64,000 bases of DNA from Saccharopolyspora indica (GCF_027853965.1 NZ_JAQGLB010000010.1:245792-309791); one strand, 5' to 3'. Positions 17,972 through 27,077 are shown, numbered from the stretch's first letter. The notes: a model not told the origin generated them from the letters alone. Translations and numbers: made by a program.

Positions 17972-18541
17972 TCAGCGGTGCTCCATGAGGAGGACTGCGG
18001 TGGTGCCGGGGGCCAGGGCTTCGTAGCGGTGGGGGACGTCGCCGGAGAAGGAGATGTAGTCGCCCACCGCGAGCTCCACCGGGCCGTCCTCCGGGCCCAC
18101 CAGCAGGCGGCCCGCGGTGAGGATCACGTGCTCCACCGAGCCGGGGATGTGGGCGTCGGCGCGGCGGACGCCGCCCGGTTCGAGTTCGAGCACGTAGAGG
18201 TCGCGGCGCGCGCCCGCCTGACCGGAGGACAGCAGGGCCGCCGCGTAGGTCGACTGCTCGGAGCGCACGATCGGCACCTGGCCCGCGCGGATCACCCGCA
18301 CCTGCGGGGTCGGCGGGTCGACGAGCCGGCTGAAGGGCACGCCCAGCGCCACGCCCAGCGCCCACAGGGTTTCCACGCTGGGGTTGCCGGTGCCGGATTC
18401 CAGCTGGGAGAGCGTGGACTTCGCGATTCCGGCGCGCTTGGCGAGCTCGGTCAGGGTCAGCCCGGCGCGATCGCGCTCCCGGCGCAGGGACGCGGCGATG
18501 GTCTCCAGCGGCGCGGACGGGGTGTTCTCTGTCTCACTCAT
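17972..18541 (-). CDS. XRE-family regulator with C-terminal cupin domain
   Basis: 189 residues. The N-terminal helix-turn-helix (~15-70) has the classic TLTELAKRAGIAKSTLSQLE sequence. The C-terminal half is a cupin-2 fold (PGSVEHVILTAGRLLVGPE, then VGDYISFSGDVPHRYEAL). Such regulators sense small molecules such as amino acids. The gene diverges from azlCD with only ~70 nt between, so it very likely controls those exporter genes and itself. Several GTTCGC/GCGAAC boxes in that gap are candidate operators. No Shine-Dalgarno precedes ATG 18541. Confidence 0.93.
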   Translation of the reverse strand: MSETENTPSAPLETIAASLRRERDRAGLTLTELAKRAGIAKSTLSQLESGTGNPSVETLWALGVALGVPFSRLVDPPTPQVRVIRAGQVPIVRSEQSTYAAALLSSGQAGARRDLYVLELEPGGVRRADAHIPGSVEHVILTAGRLLVGPEDGPVELAVGDYISFSGDVPHRYEALAPGTTAVLLMEHR

Positions 18542-18573
18542 CGGTGTTCGCTCTGTCGGTCCTTCAATTCGGT

Positions 18574-18603
18574 TTGACGAACGCGCTCTGTTGTGTTCAT
18601 GCT
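18574..18603 (+). promoter_or_regulatory. Candidate azlC promoter, leaderless, with GCGAAC boxes
   Basis: TTGACG (18574-18579) and CATGCT (18598-18603) are spaced 18 nt, resembling sigma70-type -35/-10 elements. This places the transcription start at or one base before GTG 18611, so the azlC mRNA would be leaderless, in line with the absent ribosome-binding site. GCGAAC/GTTCGC repeats occur at 18545-18550, 18605-18610, 18625-18630 and 18631-18636. Confidence 0.45.
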
Positions 18604-18610
18604 AGCGAAC

Positions 18611-19312
18611 GTGAGTACGGTTCAGCGAACGCGAACGAGTTTCTGGCGGGATGCGCTGGTGCGCGACGTCCTCTCCATGGCGCTGGCGATGGCCATCGTG
18701 GGCGCCTCGCTCGGTGCGATCGCGGTGAGCAAGGGCGTACCGCTGTGGATGATCACGCTGATGGCGGCGGTGGTGTTCGCGGGCGGCTCGGAGTTCATGG
18801 CGGTCGGTCTGATCACCGCGGGCGCGGCGCCGGTCACCGCGGTGCTCAGCGGCCTGATGCTCAACGCCCGCCACCTGCCGTTCGGCCTGGCGGTCGGCGG
18901 GCTGCTCGACCGCGGCTGGCCGACCCGGCTGATCGGCAGCCACCTCATGGTCGACGAAGCCGTGGCCTTCGCGATGGCGCAGCGGACCCCGGAGCAGAAG
19001 CGGCGCGCCTACTGGCTCACCGGGATCGCCCTGTACTGCGCCTGGGCGCCGTCGGTGTTCCTCGGCGGACTGCTCGGGCAAGGCGTCGGCGACCCGGGCG
19101 CCTTCGGCCTCGACGCGGCGATGCCCGCCGCGCTGCTCGCGCTGATCATGCCCTCGCTGCGCGAGTTCCGGACGCTGCGCGCGGTGGCGGTGGGAGCGCT
19201 GATCGCGGTCCTGACGACACCGCTGCTGCCGGAGGGCCTGCCGGTCATGGTCGCGCTGGTCGGGGTGGCCGCGGTGCTGCCGCTGCCGAAGAAGCTGGAG
19301 GGAGCCCGATGA
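18611..19312 (+). CDS. azlC: AzlC family branched-chain amino acid exporter, large subunit
   Basis: 233 residues if started at GTG 18611; an upstream in-frame GTG at 18593 falls within the predicted promoter. About seven membrane segments. Conserved AzlC segments are FAGGSEFMAVGL, LNARHLPFGLAVGG and LMVDEAVAFAM. Together with AzlD it forms an exporter of branched-chain amino acids or analogues in the inner membrane. The azlD start codon overlaps its stop (ATGA), so the two subunits are co-translated. The divergent XRE-cupin gene is the likely regulator. Confidence 0.93.
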   Translation: MSTVQRTRTSFWRDALVRDVLSMALAMAIVGASLGAIAVSKGVPLWMITLMAAVVFAGGSEFMAVGLITAGAAPVTAVLSGLMLNARHLPFGLAVGGLLDRGWPTRLIGSHLMVDEAVAFAMAQRTPEQKRRAYWLTGIALYCAWAPSVFLGGLLGQGVGDPGAFGLDAAMPAALLALIMPSLREFRTLRAVAVGALIAVLTTPLLPEGLPVMVALVGVAAVLPLPKKLEGAR

Positions 19313-19620
19313 CGCTCGGAGTGGTCTTCGCGCTGGCCGCGGGAACGTACGCGATGCGCCTGGCCGGACCGCTGCTGCGGGGACGGCTGCGGATCTCGCC
19401 GCAGTGGGAACAGCTGATGTCGATCGCGGCGATCGTGCTGCTCGGGGCGTTCGTGGCGACCAGCGCGCTGTTCGAATCCGGCGGGTTCGCGGGCTGGGCC
19501 CGGTTCGCCGGGGTCGCGGTCGGCGGCGTGCTGGCCTGGCGGCGCGCGCCGTTCGTGCTCGTCGTGGTCGCCGCGGCGGGCACCACGGCGCTGCTGCGCC
19601 TGTTCGAGCTGGCGGCCTGA
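19309..19620 (+). CDS. azlD: AzlD family branched-chain amino acid exporter, small subunit
   Basis: 103 residues with three to four membrane segments. It opens with the AzlD-typical AAGTYAMRLAGPLL and is encoded immediately after azlC with a 4-nt ATGA overlap. It is required with AzlC for transport. A hairpin terminator follows 31 nt after the stop. Confidence 0.93.
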   Translation: MTLGVVFALAAGTYAMRLAGPLLRGRLRISPQWEQLMSIAAIVLLGAFVATSALFESGGFAGWARFAGVAVGGVLAWRRAPFVLVVVAAAGTTALLRLFELAA

Positions 19621-19651
19621 AAGCCCGAAACAGGACATTTCCGCAGGTGGT

Positions 19652-19701
19652 GGCCCGTGAGCGGTTCGGGGTGCTATAGCGCCCCAAAGTGCTCACGGGC
19701 C
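19652..19701 (+). terminator. Hairpin terminator after azlD (copy B of a recurring element)
   Basis: The outer 11-bp arms are perfect, the inner stem has a few mismatches, and the tetraloop is TATA. The core 46 nt (19654-19699) align with the hairpin at 14511-14556 at 37 positions. The change at stem positions 16/31 (U-A to G-C) is compensatory. Confidence 0.75.
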
Positions 19702-19858
19702 CTGACCTGCGGCGCTGACCTGCTGCTCCACCCCGAGTCCGATCTCCTGGCGGCGCTGTCTAAGGTTCCCCTGGCCCATCCGGCGCAACGGCTTGCTGCG
19801 CCGGGGTGAACACCTCGAGCCGGGCGCACCCGGCTCCCGCCACGGGAGGACCACGCCC

Positions 19859-21277
19859 TTGGCCACCGCGCCCATCCACCGCACCGACGAAGAGGGCTAC
19901 GCGAAGGGGCTCCAGAACCGGCACGTCCAGATGATCGCCATGGGCGGGGCCATCGGCGTCGGCCTGTTCCTCGGCGCGGGCGGCCGGATGGCCCAGGCAG
20001 GCCCCGCCCTGGTGGTGTCCTACCTGCTGTGCGGCATCGCGGCGTTCTTCGTGATGCGCGCGCTCGGCGAGCTCGTGCTCTACCGGCCGGTGGCGGGCAG
20101 CTTCGTGGAGTACGCCCGCGAGTTCATCGGCCCGTGGGCCGGGTTCGCCGCGGGCTGGCTGTACTTCCTGAACTGGGCGGGCTCCGGCATCGCCGAGATC
20201 ACCGCGGCGGGCATCTACATCGGCAAGTGGTTCCCGGACTTCCCGCAGTGGGTGACCGCGCTGATCTGCCTGGCCGTGCTGCTGGCGGTCAACCTGCTGT
20301 CGGTGAAGCTGTTCGGCGAGCTGGAGTTCTGGTTCGCGGTGATCAAGGTGCTGGCCATCGTGACCTTCCTGTTCGTCGGCCTGGCCCTGGTGGTCACCGG
20401 CGCCGAGGTCGGCGGCGGCACGGCCGGTCCGCACAACCTCGTCGACCACGGCGGTTTCACGCCCAACGGGCTGCCCGTGGTGCTGATGAGCATGCAGGGC
20501 GTCATGTTCGCCTACGCCTCGATGGAGATGGCCGGCATCGCCGCGGGCGAGACCGAGGACCCGGCGAAGGTGATGCCGCGCGCCATCAACGGCGTGGTGT
20601 GGCGCATCGCGGTCTTCTACATCGGCTCCGTGCTGCTGCTGGCGATGGTGCTGCCGTGGACGTCGTACAACGGCGACCAGAGCCCGTTCGTGACGGTCTT
20701 CTCCAGCATCGGCATCCCGTGGGCGGGCGACGTCATGAACTTCGTGGTGCTCACCGCCGCCCTGTCCAGCTGCAACTCCGGCCTGTACGCGACCGGCCGG
20801 ATCCTGCGCTCGCTGGGCACCCGCGGCGAGGCGCCCTCGTTCACCGCGCGGCTCAACTCCCGCCACGCGCCCTTCGGCGCGGTGCTGTTCACCGGCGCGG
20901 TGTTCCTGATCGGCGTGCTGCTCAACTACGTGGTCCCCAAGGACGCCTTCGACATCGCCACCTCCATCGCCTCGCTGGGCGTCATCGCGACCTGGGCGGC
21001 GCTGCTGATCGCGCAGGCGCAGCTGCGCAAGCGCGCTGCGCTGGGCGAGCTGGTCCGCCCGTCCTACCGGATGCCCGGCTCGCCGTGGACCAACTGGATC
21101 GTCCTGGCGTTCCTGCTGCTCATCGTGGTGCTGGCGGCCTTCTCCGACGAGCTGGCGGTGCGCGCCTCGTTCTACGCGGTGCCGGTCGTGGTGGTCGCGC
21201 TGTTCGCCGGGTGGCGGCTGGTGCGCAGGTCCCGGTCTTCGCCCGCCGAGGAGCGTGCAGGACAATCGGGGGTGTGA
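19859..21277 (+). CDS. APC-superfamily amino acid permease
   Basis: 472 residues from TTG 19859, chosen because GGGAGGA lies 8 nt upstream and the family opening ([19 protein letters not shown], the substrate-binding first helix) follows shortly. About twelve membrane segments. The motif [20 protein letters not shown] is typical of the AAT/GABA-permease branch (proton-coupled uptake of amino acids such as GABA, proline, aromatic or basic residues). Substrate cannot be assigned. A hairpin CCGGCGCA...TGCGCCGG lies upstream near 19779-19803. The stop overlaps the pdxT start (GTGA). Confidence 0.92.
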   Translation: MATAPIHRTDEEGYAKGLQNRHVQMIAMGGAIGVGLFLGAGGRMAQAGPALVVSYLLCGIAAFFVMRALGELVLYRPVAGSFVEYAREFIGPWAGFAAGWLYFLNWAGSGIAEITAAGIYIGKWFPDFPQWVTALICLAVLLAVNLLSVKLFGELEFWFAVIKVLAIVTFLFVGLALVVTGAEVGGGTAGPHNLVDHGGFTPNGLPVVLMSMQGVMFAYASMEMAGIAAGETEDPAKVMPRAINGVVWRIAVFYIGSVLLLAMVLPWTSYNGDQSPFVTVFSSIGIPWAGDVMNFVVLTAALSSCNSGLYATGRILRSLGTRGEAPSFTARLNSRHAPFGAVLFTGAVFLIGVLLNYVVPKDAFDIATSIASLGVIATWAALLIAQAQLRKRAALGELVRPSYRMPGSPWTNWIVLAFLLLIVVLAAFSDELAVRASFYAVPVVVVALFAGWRLVRRSRSSPAEERAGQSGV

Positions 21278-21927
21278 CGAACCCCGTGATCGGCGTCCTG
21301 GCGCTGCAGGGCGGTGTGGCAGAGCACCTGGCCGCGCTCGAGCGCTGCGGTGCGGACGCGCGCCCGGTCCGGCGGGCCGAGGAGCTCGCCGCGGTGGACG
21401 GAATCGTGCTGCCCGGCGGGGAGTCCACCACGATGACCCGGCTGCTCGACACCTTCGAGCTGTACGAGCCGCTGCGCGAGCGGCTCGCCGCGGGGCTGCC
21501 CGCCTACGGCTCGTGCGCCGGGATGATCATGCTCGCCCGCGAGGTCTCGGACCAGGCCCCGGAGCGGCCCGCGGTCCGGCCGCTGGGCGCGCTGGACGTG
21601 GTCGTGCGGCGCAACGCCTTCGGCCGCCAGGTCGACTCCTTCGAGACCGACCTGGACTTCGCCGGAGTGCCGGACGGGCCGGTGCACGCGGTGTTCATCC
21701 GGGCACCCTGGGTGGAAGAGGTGGGACCGGAGGTCGAGGTGCTGGCCGTGGCCGATGCCCCGGACAGCACCGAGCGCTCGCCCGGCGTCGGTAGGATCGT
21801 CGCGGTTCAGCAGGGATCGGTGCTCGCCACTTCGTTCCACCCGGAGCTGGTCGGCGGTGACGAACGCGTGCACCGCTATTTCGTACAGATCGTCCGCGCG
21901 CGGCTGGATTCGGCAGCGCACGCGTAG
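21274..21927 (+). CDS. pdxT: Pyridoxal 5'-phosphate synthase, glutaminase subunit
   Basis: 217 residues from GTG 21274, overlapping the permease stop. It is a class I glutamine amidotransferase with LPGGESTTM, the nucleophile Cys in GSCAGMIML and the His-Glu pair in SFHPEL. It hydrolyses glutamine and channels ammonia to PdxS. It is followed 15 nt later by yebC, as in mycobacteria, but pdxS is not adjacent. Translational coupling to an amino-acid permease is unusual and may mean the two share control. Confidence 0.97.
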   Translation: MTNPVIGVLALQGGVAEHLAALERCGADARPVRRAEELAAVDGIVLPGGESTTMTRLLDTFELYEPLRERLAAGLPAYGSCAGMIMLAREVSDQAPERPAVRPLGALDVVVRRNAFGRQVDSFETDLDFAGVPDGPVHAVFIRAPWVEEVGPEVEVLAVADAPDSTERSPGVGRIVAVQQGSVLATSFHPELVGGDERVHRYFVQIVRARLDSAAHA

Positions 21928-21942
21928 AAAGACGGAGGAGAG

Positions 21943-22695
21943 ATGAGCGGCCACTCCAAGTGGGCCACCACCAAGCACAAGAAGGCCGCCCTCGACGCCA
22001 AGCGCGGCAAGCTCTTCGCGAAGCTGATCAAGAACGTCGAGGTCGCCGCCCGCACCGGCGGGGGCGATCCCGATGGCAACCCGACCCTCTACGACGCCAT
22101 CCAGAAGGCGCGCAAGAACTCCGTGCCGATGGACAACATCGAGCGCGCCCGCAAGCGCGGGGCCGGTGAGGAAGCCGGTGGCGCCGACTGGCAGACCATC
22201 ATGTACGAGGGTTACGGGCCCAACGGCGTCGCCGTGCTGGTGGAGTGCCTGACCGACAACCGGAACCGGGCGGCGGGCGAGGTGCGCACCGCGATGACCC
22301 GCAACGGCGGCTCGATGGCCGACGCCGGTTCGGTGTCCTACATGTTCAACCGCAAGGGCGTCGTGCTGCTGCCCAAGAACGGGCTGAGCGAGGACGACGT
22401 GCTCTCGGCGGTGCTGGAGGCCGGAGCCGAGGAGATCAACGACCTGGGCGAGAGCTACGAGATCCTCTCCGACCCGGCCGACATGGTCGAGGTGCGCAAG
22501 GCGCTGCAGGCCGCCGACATCGAGTACGACTCGGCGGAGACCAACTTCCTGGCCTCGGTCAACGTGCAGCTGGACGCCGAAGGGGCGCGCAAGATCTTCA
22601 AGCTGATCGACGCGCTGGAGGACTGCGACGACGTGCAGAACGTGTTCGCGAACTTCGACGTCGACGACTCGGTGCTCGAAGAGGTCAACGCCTAG
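21943..22695 (+). CDS. yebC: YebC/PmpR family protein
   Basis: 250 residues from ATG 21943, preceded by GGAGGAG. The opening [19 protein letters not shown] and [16 protein letters not shown] are near-invariant in the family. Members have been described as transcriptional regulators and, more recently, as translation factors acting on polyproline stalls. Its place between pdxT and ruvC is conserved across actinobacteria. Confidence 0.97.
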   Translation: MSGHSKWATTKHKKAALDAKRGKLFAKLIKNVEVAARTGGGDPDGNPTLYDAIQKARKNSVPMDNIERARKRGAGEEAGGADWQTIMYEGYGPNGVAVLVECLTDNRNRAAGEVRTAMTRNGGSMADAGSVSYMFNRKGVVLLPKNGLSEDDVLSAVLEAGAEEINDLGESYEILSDPADMVEVRKALQAADIEYDSAETNFLASVNVQLDAEGARKIFKLIDALEDCDDVQNVFANFDVDDSVLEEVNA

Positions 22696-22772
22696 CACCG
22701 GAACGTGTCCGCGCCGCTCCCGTCGGTGGTCCTCGTGGCCGCCGGCGGGAGCGGCGTGCTTCGCAAGGCAGA

Positions 22773-23282
22773 ATGGCGATCGTGGTCGACACGGATGAGG
22801 AACTGCGCCGCTGGATGGTCAACACCGCGGAGAAGCACGGCGCAGCGGTGATGCACGTGGCGGGCGACGAGCACGGTGCGCAGTACGCCTTCTCGGTCGG
22901 CGCGTGGCGGCGCTTCGGCAAGCCCGAGGTCGTGGTGATCGGGTTGCCCGACGAGGTTGCCAACGCGGTGGTGAACACCTACGTGCAGCGGGTGGGCCAG
23001 GGCGAGCGGTTCGTGCCCGGCCGGCTCTACGACGGCTTCCTGAAGGGCTGCCCGGTGACCTTCGAGAAGGTCGCCCTGCAGCACTACCCGGAGTACCTGG
23101 GCAGCGCGTTCCTGGTCTACAACGGGCCCGACTTCCCCGCCGTGCAGCTGATCGTCTCCAGCCCGGAGGACGCGAAGTTCCCGTGGGAGCCGGATGCGCC
23201 CGGCGGGTTCCGCGACTACCAGCCGGTGCTGACCGACAGCGGTCTGCCGGAGAGCTGGACGCCCGGCGCCGACGGCCCCTGA
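22773..23282 (+). CDS. DUF4262 domain protein
   Basis: 169 residues from ATG 22773. The sequence has the DUF4262 pattern: an N-terminal helix, HVAGDEHGAQYAFSVGAW, PEVVVIGLPDEVANAVVNTY, then CPVTFEKVALQHYPEYLGSA. Function is unknown. Mycobacteria do not have it at this site, so it is probably an insertion between yebC and ruvC. It has only a weak AAGG upstream. Confidence 0.88.
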   Translation: MAIVVDTDEELRRWMVNTAEKHGAAVMHVAGDEHGAQYAFSVGAWRRFGKPEVVVIGLPDEVANAVVNTYVQRVGQGERFVPGRLYDGFLKGCPVTFEKVALQHYPEYLGSAFLVYNGPDFPAVQLIVSSPEDAKFPWEPDAPGGFRDYQPVLTDSGLPESWTPGADGP

Positions 23283-23348
23283 TTCACCCGGTCAGGGGAT
23301 GCGTGCGCGTGTCGGTGCGGGCGGCCGCCAGCGCGGTTCGATAGGGTT

Positions 23349-23364
23349 TCGAACGAGTGTTCAG
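23349..23364 (+). promoter_or_regulatory. LexA SOS box upstream of ruvC
   Basis: TCGAACGAGTGTTCAG matches the actinobacterial LexA consensus TCGAAC-N4-GTTCGA at 11 of 12 fixed positions. It lies 24 nt before the ruvC start. ruvC is a known SOS gene in mycobacteria. Confidence 0.8.
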
Positions 23365-23387
23365 GTCGAGCGTGGGCAGGTGGCGTC

Positions 23388-24008
23388 GTGGTGCGCGTGC
23401 TGGGAGTCGACCCCGGGCTGACCCGCTGCGGGCTCGGCGTGGTCGACGGGGGACGGGGGCGATCGGTTTCGGCCGTCGCCGTCGGTGTCGCGCGCACTCC
23501 GCCGGAGGACGAGCTGCCGCTCCGGCTGCGCGCGGTGGCCGACGAGGTCGAGCGGTGGATGGACCGGCACCGGCCCGAGGTGGTGGCCATCGAGCGGGTG
23601 TTCAGCCAGCACAACGTGCGCACCGTGATGGGCACGGCGCAGGTCTCCGGCGTGGTGGCGCTGCTGGCCGCGCGGCGCGGCCTGCCGGTCGCGTTCCACA
23701 CGCCCAGCGAGGTCAAGGCGGCCATCAGCGGGTCCGGCCGGGCGGACAAGAAGCAGGTCACCATCATGATCACCAAGATCCTGGGGCTGGCCGAGGCGCC
23801 CAAGCCCGCGGACGCCGCCGACGCCCTGGCGCTGGCCGTCTGCCACCTGTGGCGGGCGCCGATGGCCGACCGCCTGGCCCAGGCGGAGGCCAGGGCCGCC
23901 GAGCTGGCCCGCAACCACCGGGCGCGGCTCAAGGCGGCCGCGAAGGCCACCGGAGGGCGCGATGCGAAGACGAACGTTGCGACACGACCAGGAGGGGTTG
24001 ACCGATGA
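23388..24008 (+). CDS. ruvC: Holliday junction endonuclease RuvC
   Basis: 206 residues from GTG 23388. The acidic catalytic residues are visible in [10 protein letters not shown] (Asp8), IERVFSQHN and DAADALALA. It cleaves Holliday junctions after RuvAB branch migration. The C-terminus is slightly extended and basic. ruvA starts inside its stop (ATGA), and an SOS box precedes it. Confidence 0.98.
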   Translation: MVRVLGVDPGLTRCGLGVVDGGRGRSVSAVAVGVARTPPEDELPLRLRAVADEVERWMDRHRPEVVAIERVFSQHNVRTVMGTAQVSGVVALLAARRGLPVAFHTPSEVKAAISGSGRADKKQVTIMITKILGLAEAPKPADAADALALAVCHLWRAPMADRLAQAEARAAELARNHRARLKAAAKATGGRDAKTNVATRPGGVDR

Positions 24009-24601
24009 TCTCCACGGTGCGAGGTCCGGTGCTGTCCATCGGGCTGGACCACGCCGTGATCGAAGTGGGCGGCGTGGGCATGGCGGTGCACGCCACCCCG
24101 GTCACGCTGGCCGGCCTGCGGCGGGGCGAGGAGTCCCGGCTGTGGACCTCGCTGATCGTCCGCGAGGACTCGCTGACCCTCTACGGCTTCGCCGACGCGG
24201 AGTCCCGCGACCTGTTCGTCCTGCTGCAGACGGCGTCCGGGGTCGGCCCGCGGCTCGCGCTGGCCGCGCTCGCGGTGCTCTCGCCGGACCAGCTCAGCCA
24301 CGCGCTGGCCGACGGCAACCTGACGGTGCTCACCCAGGTCCCGGGCATCGGGAAGAAGAGCGCCGAGCGGTTGATCCTGGAGCTGCGCGACAAGGTCGGC
24401 GTGGTGGCCGGAACGGTGGAACCGGCGACCACGGCGGACCGCGGCCGAGTGCGCACGGAGGTCTCCGAGGCGCTGGTGAGCCTGGGCTTCTCGGCCAAGC
24501 AGGCCGACCAGAGCGTCGAGTCGGTCCTGGCAGCGGGCAACGGCGACCTCGACACCGCAGCAGTGCTGCGCAAGGCACTCGCCACACTCGGACCGAAGTG
24601 A
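24005..24601 (+). CDS. ruvA: Holliday junction branch migration protein RuvA
   Basis: 198 residues. An N-terminal OB fold ([10 protein letters not shown]...) is followed by helix-hairpin-helix segments ([13 protein letters not shown] and [16 protein letters not shown]) and the flexible linker to the C-terminal RuvB-binding domain ([17 protein letters not shown]). It binds the four-way junction and loads RuvB. Between ruvA and ruvB lie 249 nt holding a repeat element, so ruvB may be expressed separately. Confidence 0.98.
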   Translation: MISTVRGPVLSIGLDHAVIEVGGVGMAVHATPVTLAGLRRGEESRLWTSLIVREDSLTLYGFADAESRDLFVLLQTASGVGPRLALAALAVLSPDQLSHALADGNLTVLTQVPGIGKKSAERLILELRDKVGVVAGTVEPATTADRGRVRTEVSEALVSLGFSAKQADQSVESVLAAGNGDLDTAAVLRKALATLGPK

Positions 24602-24645
24602 GGTCGTAGATGTGACTGTCTGACGAACTCGTTTTGCGTGGCGGT

Positions 24646-24764
24646 GCGGGTAGCGGAACCTCAGCGCCCGCCTGGACTCCGGGTGCCCGGCCTGATGTAT
24701 GACCAATGCACGGCGGCCGGGCCGTCCTCGCCAGGCGGACGCTGAGAACCCGCGGCGGTGCGAG
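24646..24764 (+). repeat. Dispersed intergenic element, long copy (ruvA-ruvB gap)
   Basis: Bounded by a 15-bp left end (gcgggtagcggaacc) and a 17-bp right end (acccgcggcggtgcgag), both repeated exactly at 25984-26049. The interior has an imperfect long stem: 16-bp arms at 24660-24675 and 24731-24746 (one mismatch) and inner arms GCCCGGCC/GGCCGGGC. A second small hairpin (AACGCCTCCGGCGTT) follows at 24780-24794. No coding potential is apparent. Confidence 0.7.
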
Positions 24765-24850
24765 CTGCGAGGGCGGGCTAAACGCCTCCGGCGTTTCAAA
24801 GACAAAGAACCCAGGTCGGGGACACGCACACTGCTAGGGGACAGGCTCAG

Positions 24851-25915
24851 ATGCACCAGGACGAGGCCGACTGGTCCGGCGAGGGCGTCTCGCTGACCGC
24901 GCACCAGGACGCGTCCGACCAGGACGTCGAGACGTCGCTGCGGCCGCGCAAGCTCAGCGAGTTCATCGGCCAGGCGCGGGTGCGCGAACAGCTGGAGCTG
25001 GTGCTGCACGGCGCGCTCAAGCGCGGCGACCAGCCCGACCACGTGCTGTTCTCCGGCCCGCCAGGGCTGGGCAAGACCAGCCTGTCGATGATCATCGCCA
25101 CCGAGCTCGGCTCGTCGATCCGGGTCACCTCCGGTCCGGCTCTGGAACGGCCCGGTGACCTGGCGGCGATGCTGTCCAACCTCGCCGAGGGCGACGTGCT
25201 GTTCATCGACGAGATCCACCGGATCGCCCGCCCCGCCGAGGAGATGCTCTACCTGGCGATGGAGGACTACCGGGTGGACATCGTCGTCGGCAAGGGCCCC
25301 GGTGCCACCAGCATCCCGCTGGAGCTGGCGCCGTTCACGCTGGTCGGGGCCACCACCCGGTCCGGCGCGCTGACCGGTCCGCTGCGCGACCGCTTCGGCT
25401 TCACCGCGCACATGGAGTTCTACTCGCCGGAGGAGCTGGAGCTCGTGGTGCGCCGCTCGGCGGGAATCCTGGGCGTGGACCTGCGCGACGACGGCGCCGT
25501 GGAGATCGCCGGCCGCTCGCGCGGCACACCGCGCATCGCCAACCGGCTGCTGCGCCGGGTCCGCGACTTCGCCGAGGTGCGCGCCGACGGCGCGGTGACC
25601 CTGGAGGTCGCGCGGGCCGCGCTGGAGGTCTACGACGTCGACGAGCTCGGCCTGGACCGGCTGGACCGGGCGGTGCTGAGCGCGCTGATCAACTCCTTCC
25701 ACGGCGGCCCGGTGGGGATCTCCACGCTGGCGGTCGCGGTGGGCGAGGAGTCGAGCACCGTGGAGGAGGTCTGCGAGCCGTACCTGGTGCGCGCCGGGCT
25801 GCTGGCCCGCACCCCGCGCGGCCGGGTCGCGACCGCGGCGGCCTGGCACCACCTGGGCCTCACCCCGCCGCAGCACGCGCCGGGCAGCCCGCAGCCGGAA
25901 CTCTTCGCCGAGTGA
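24851..25915 (+). CDS. ruvB: Holliday junction branch migration ATPase RuvB
   Basis: 354 residues from ATG 24851. AAA+ motor with Walker [10 protein letters not shown], Walker [10 protein letters not shown], sensor [18 protein letters not shown], and the winged-helix C-terminal domain. It drives branch migration with RuvA. The presence of related repeats on both sides suggests its transcription unit may be partly separate from ruvCA. Confidence 0.98.
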   Translation: MHQDEADWSGEGVSLTAHQDASDQDVETSLRPRKLSEFIGQARVREQLELVLHGALKRGDQPDHVLFSGPPGLGKTSLSMIIATELGSSIRVTSGPALERPGDLAAMLSNLAEGDVLFIDEIHRIARPAEEMLYLAMEDYRVDIVVGKGPGATSIPLELAPFTLVGATTRSGALTGPLRDRFGFTAHMEFYSPEELELVVRRSAGILGVDLRDDGAVEIAGRSRGTPRIANRLLRRVRDFAEVRADGAVTLEVARAALEVYDVDELGLDRLDRAVLSALINSFHGGPVGISTLAVAVGEESSTVEEVCEPYLVRAGLLARTPRGRVATAAAWHHLGLTPPQHAPGSPQPELFAE

Positions 25916-26353
25916 CCCAACGGTGACAAAACGCCGATACCGTGTCCGAGGACCCGCCGCCGGACTCCTCGCGAGCCGCGGCCGCGGGTAGCGGAACCGC
26001 CCCGTCCGGACCGACGTCCCGGCCGGGTGCGCACCCGCGGCGGTGCGAGTCGCCCCACGGCTCCGCCGCCGGAGAACTGAAGACCGAACCTGTTCAAGCG
26101 CCGGTGACCGGGGCGCTGGTCGGGCTCCGCCGCGTGACGTTATCCTCCTCACGTCTCGTCCGGCGCCGATCGGACGGGTCGTGCGCGGCACGGCAGGCGC
26201 GGACCCGCTCCGGCGGGCCGCGGTGGCCCTCCCGACCCAGTGGGAGAGCCCGTCGACCCGAGTTGACCTGGCACACTGGGGCTTGAACATCCGAACAATT
26301 CGGGCGCAGTACTGCGAGGGCTGGGCCCCGAAGCGTCCGCTGAACGGAGCACG
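25916..26353 (+). other. Intergenic region ruvB-yajC
   Basis: 438 nt without a supportable gene. It contains the short repeat copy (25984-26049) and a CCGAA-CAA-TTCGG dyad near 26291-26303. A TTGACC at 26262-26267 could be part of a -35 element for yajC, but no convincing -10 follows. Confidence 0.45.
25984..26049 (+). repeat. Dispersed intergenic element, short copy (ruvB-yajC gap)
   Basis: The same 15-bp left and 17-bp right ends as the element at 24646-24764, in the same orientation, but only 34 bp of unrelated interior instead of 87 bp. The conserved ends and variable centre suggest a processed or internally deleted copy. Confidence 0.65.
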
Positions 26354-26734
26354 ATGGACCTCAACTCCCTGATTCTCCCGCTGCTGATCGTCCTGCTCGC
26401 GGTGCCGCTGTTCCTCCAGGCGCGCAAGCAGAAGCGCGCGATGGCGGAGCAGCAGAAGCTGCAGAACTCGATCGCCCCCGGCGACCGGGTGATGACCACC
26501 TCCGGTGTGTTCGGCACCGTCGTGGCCACCAGCGACGACACCATCGACCTGGAGCTGGCCCCCGGCATGACCACCACCTGGGTGCGCCAGGCGGTCCGCG
26601 AGAAGGTCGTCACCGACAGCGCGCCCGCGGCCGAAGAGATCAAGGACGAGGCCCCGGCCGAGGTCGAGGCGAAGGTCGAGACCGAGTCGAAGGCCGAGGT
26701 CGCCGCGCCGATCGAGCAGCAGAAGACCAACTGA
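26354..26734 (+). CDS. yajC: Preprotein translocase subunit YajC
   Basis: 126 residues. A single N-terminal membrane segment (LILPLLIVLLAVPLFLQ) is followed by the conserved RKQKRAMAEQQKLQNSIAPG and GDRVMTTSGVFGTVV. The C-terminal tail is rich in Glu, Ala and Val. It associates with SecDF in the Sec holotranslocon at the inner membrane. The order yajC-secD-secF is the usual one. Confidence 0.96.
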   Translation: MDLNSLILPLLIVLLAVPLFLQARKQKRAMAEQQKLQNSIAPGDRVMTTSGVFGTVVATSDDTIDLELAPGMTTTWVRQAVREKVVTDSAPAAEEIKDEAPAEVEAKVETESKAEVAAPIEQQKTN

Positions 26735-27077
26735 CGACGGGTGGGAGCCCGCACCGGGGCCGGATCTCGGCCCCGCGCGGCGGGCCGTCGCCCACCAGGT
26801 AGCGACGCGGGCACGGAGGAGCGCTTCCGGGCCCGCGTCCGTGCGTGATCGCTGATCGACGCACTGTCGCCACCCGGTGCGGTGACGCCCGCGCCGGGCC
26901 TGTCAGACTGACACGGTGGTGTCCCCACCGGGCACCCGAACACCCGCGGGTTCTCAGACGTTCTCTCGGGGGACGATCGCTGTCCCGCCGCGAGAGAGCG
27001 GCCGAGGTTTCGCCGGGTGCGCGCCTGCGCAACACGACCAGTGCACCGCTTCGATACCGGACAGGAGAACGAACGCC
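26735..27077 (+). other. Intergenic region yajC-secD with two stem-loops
   Basis: 343 nt without a supportable gene. One hairpin (26804-26839) has 9-bp arms GACGCGGGC/GCCCGCGTC plus an inner GGA/TCC step and could terminate yajC. A second (26963-26996) pairs CTCTCGGGGAC-like arms and lies in the likely secD leader. No small ORF with an arrest-peptide signature is seen. Confidence 0.45.

Noticed and set aside
23216..26290. 1024-codon minus-strand open frame across ruvCAB
   Set aside because: Antisense to three clearly identified genes and without family signatures; caused by high GC at third positions.
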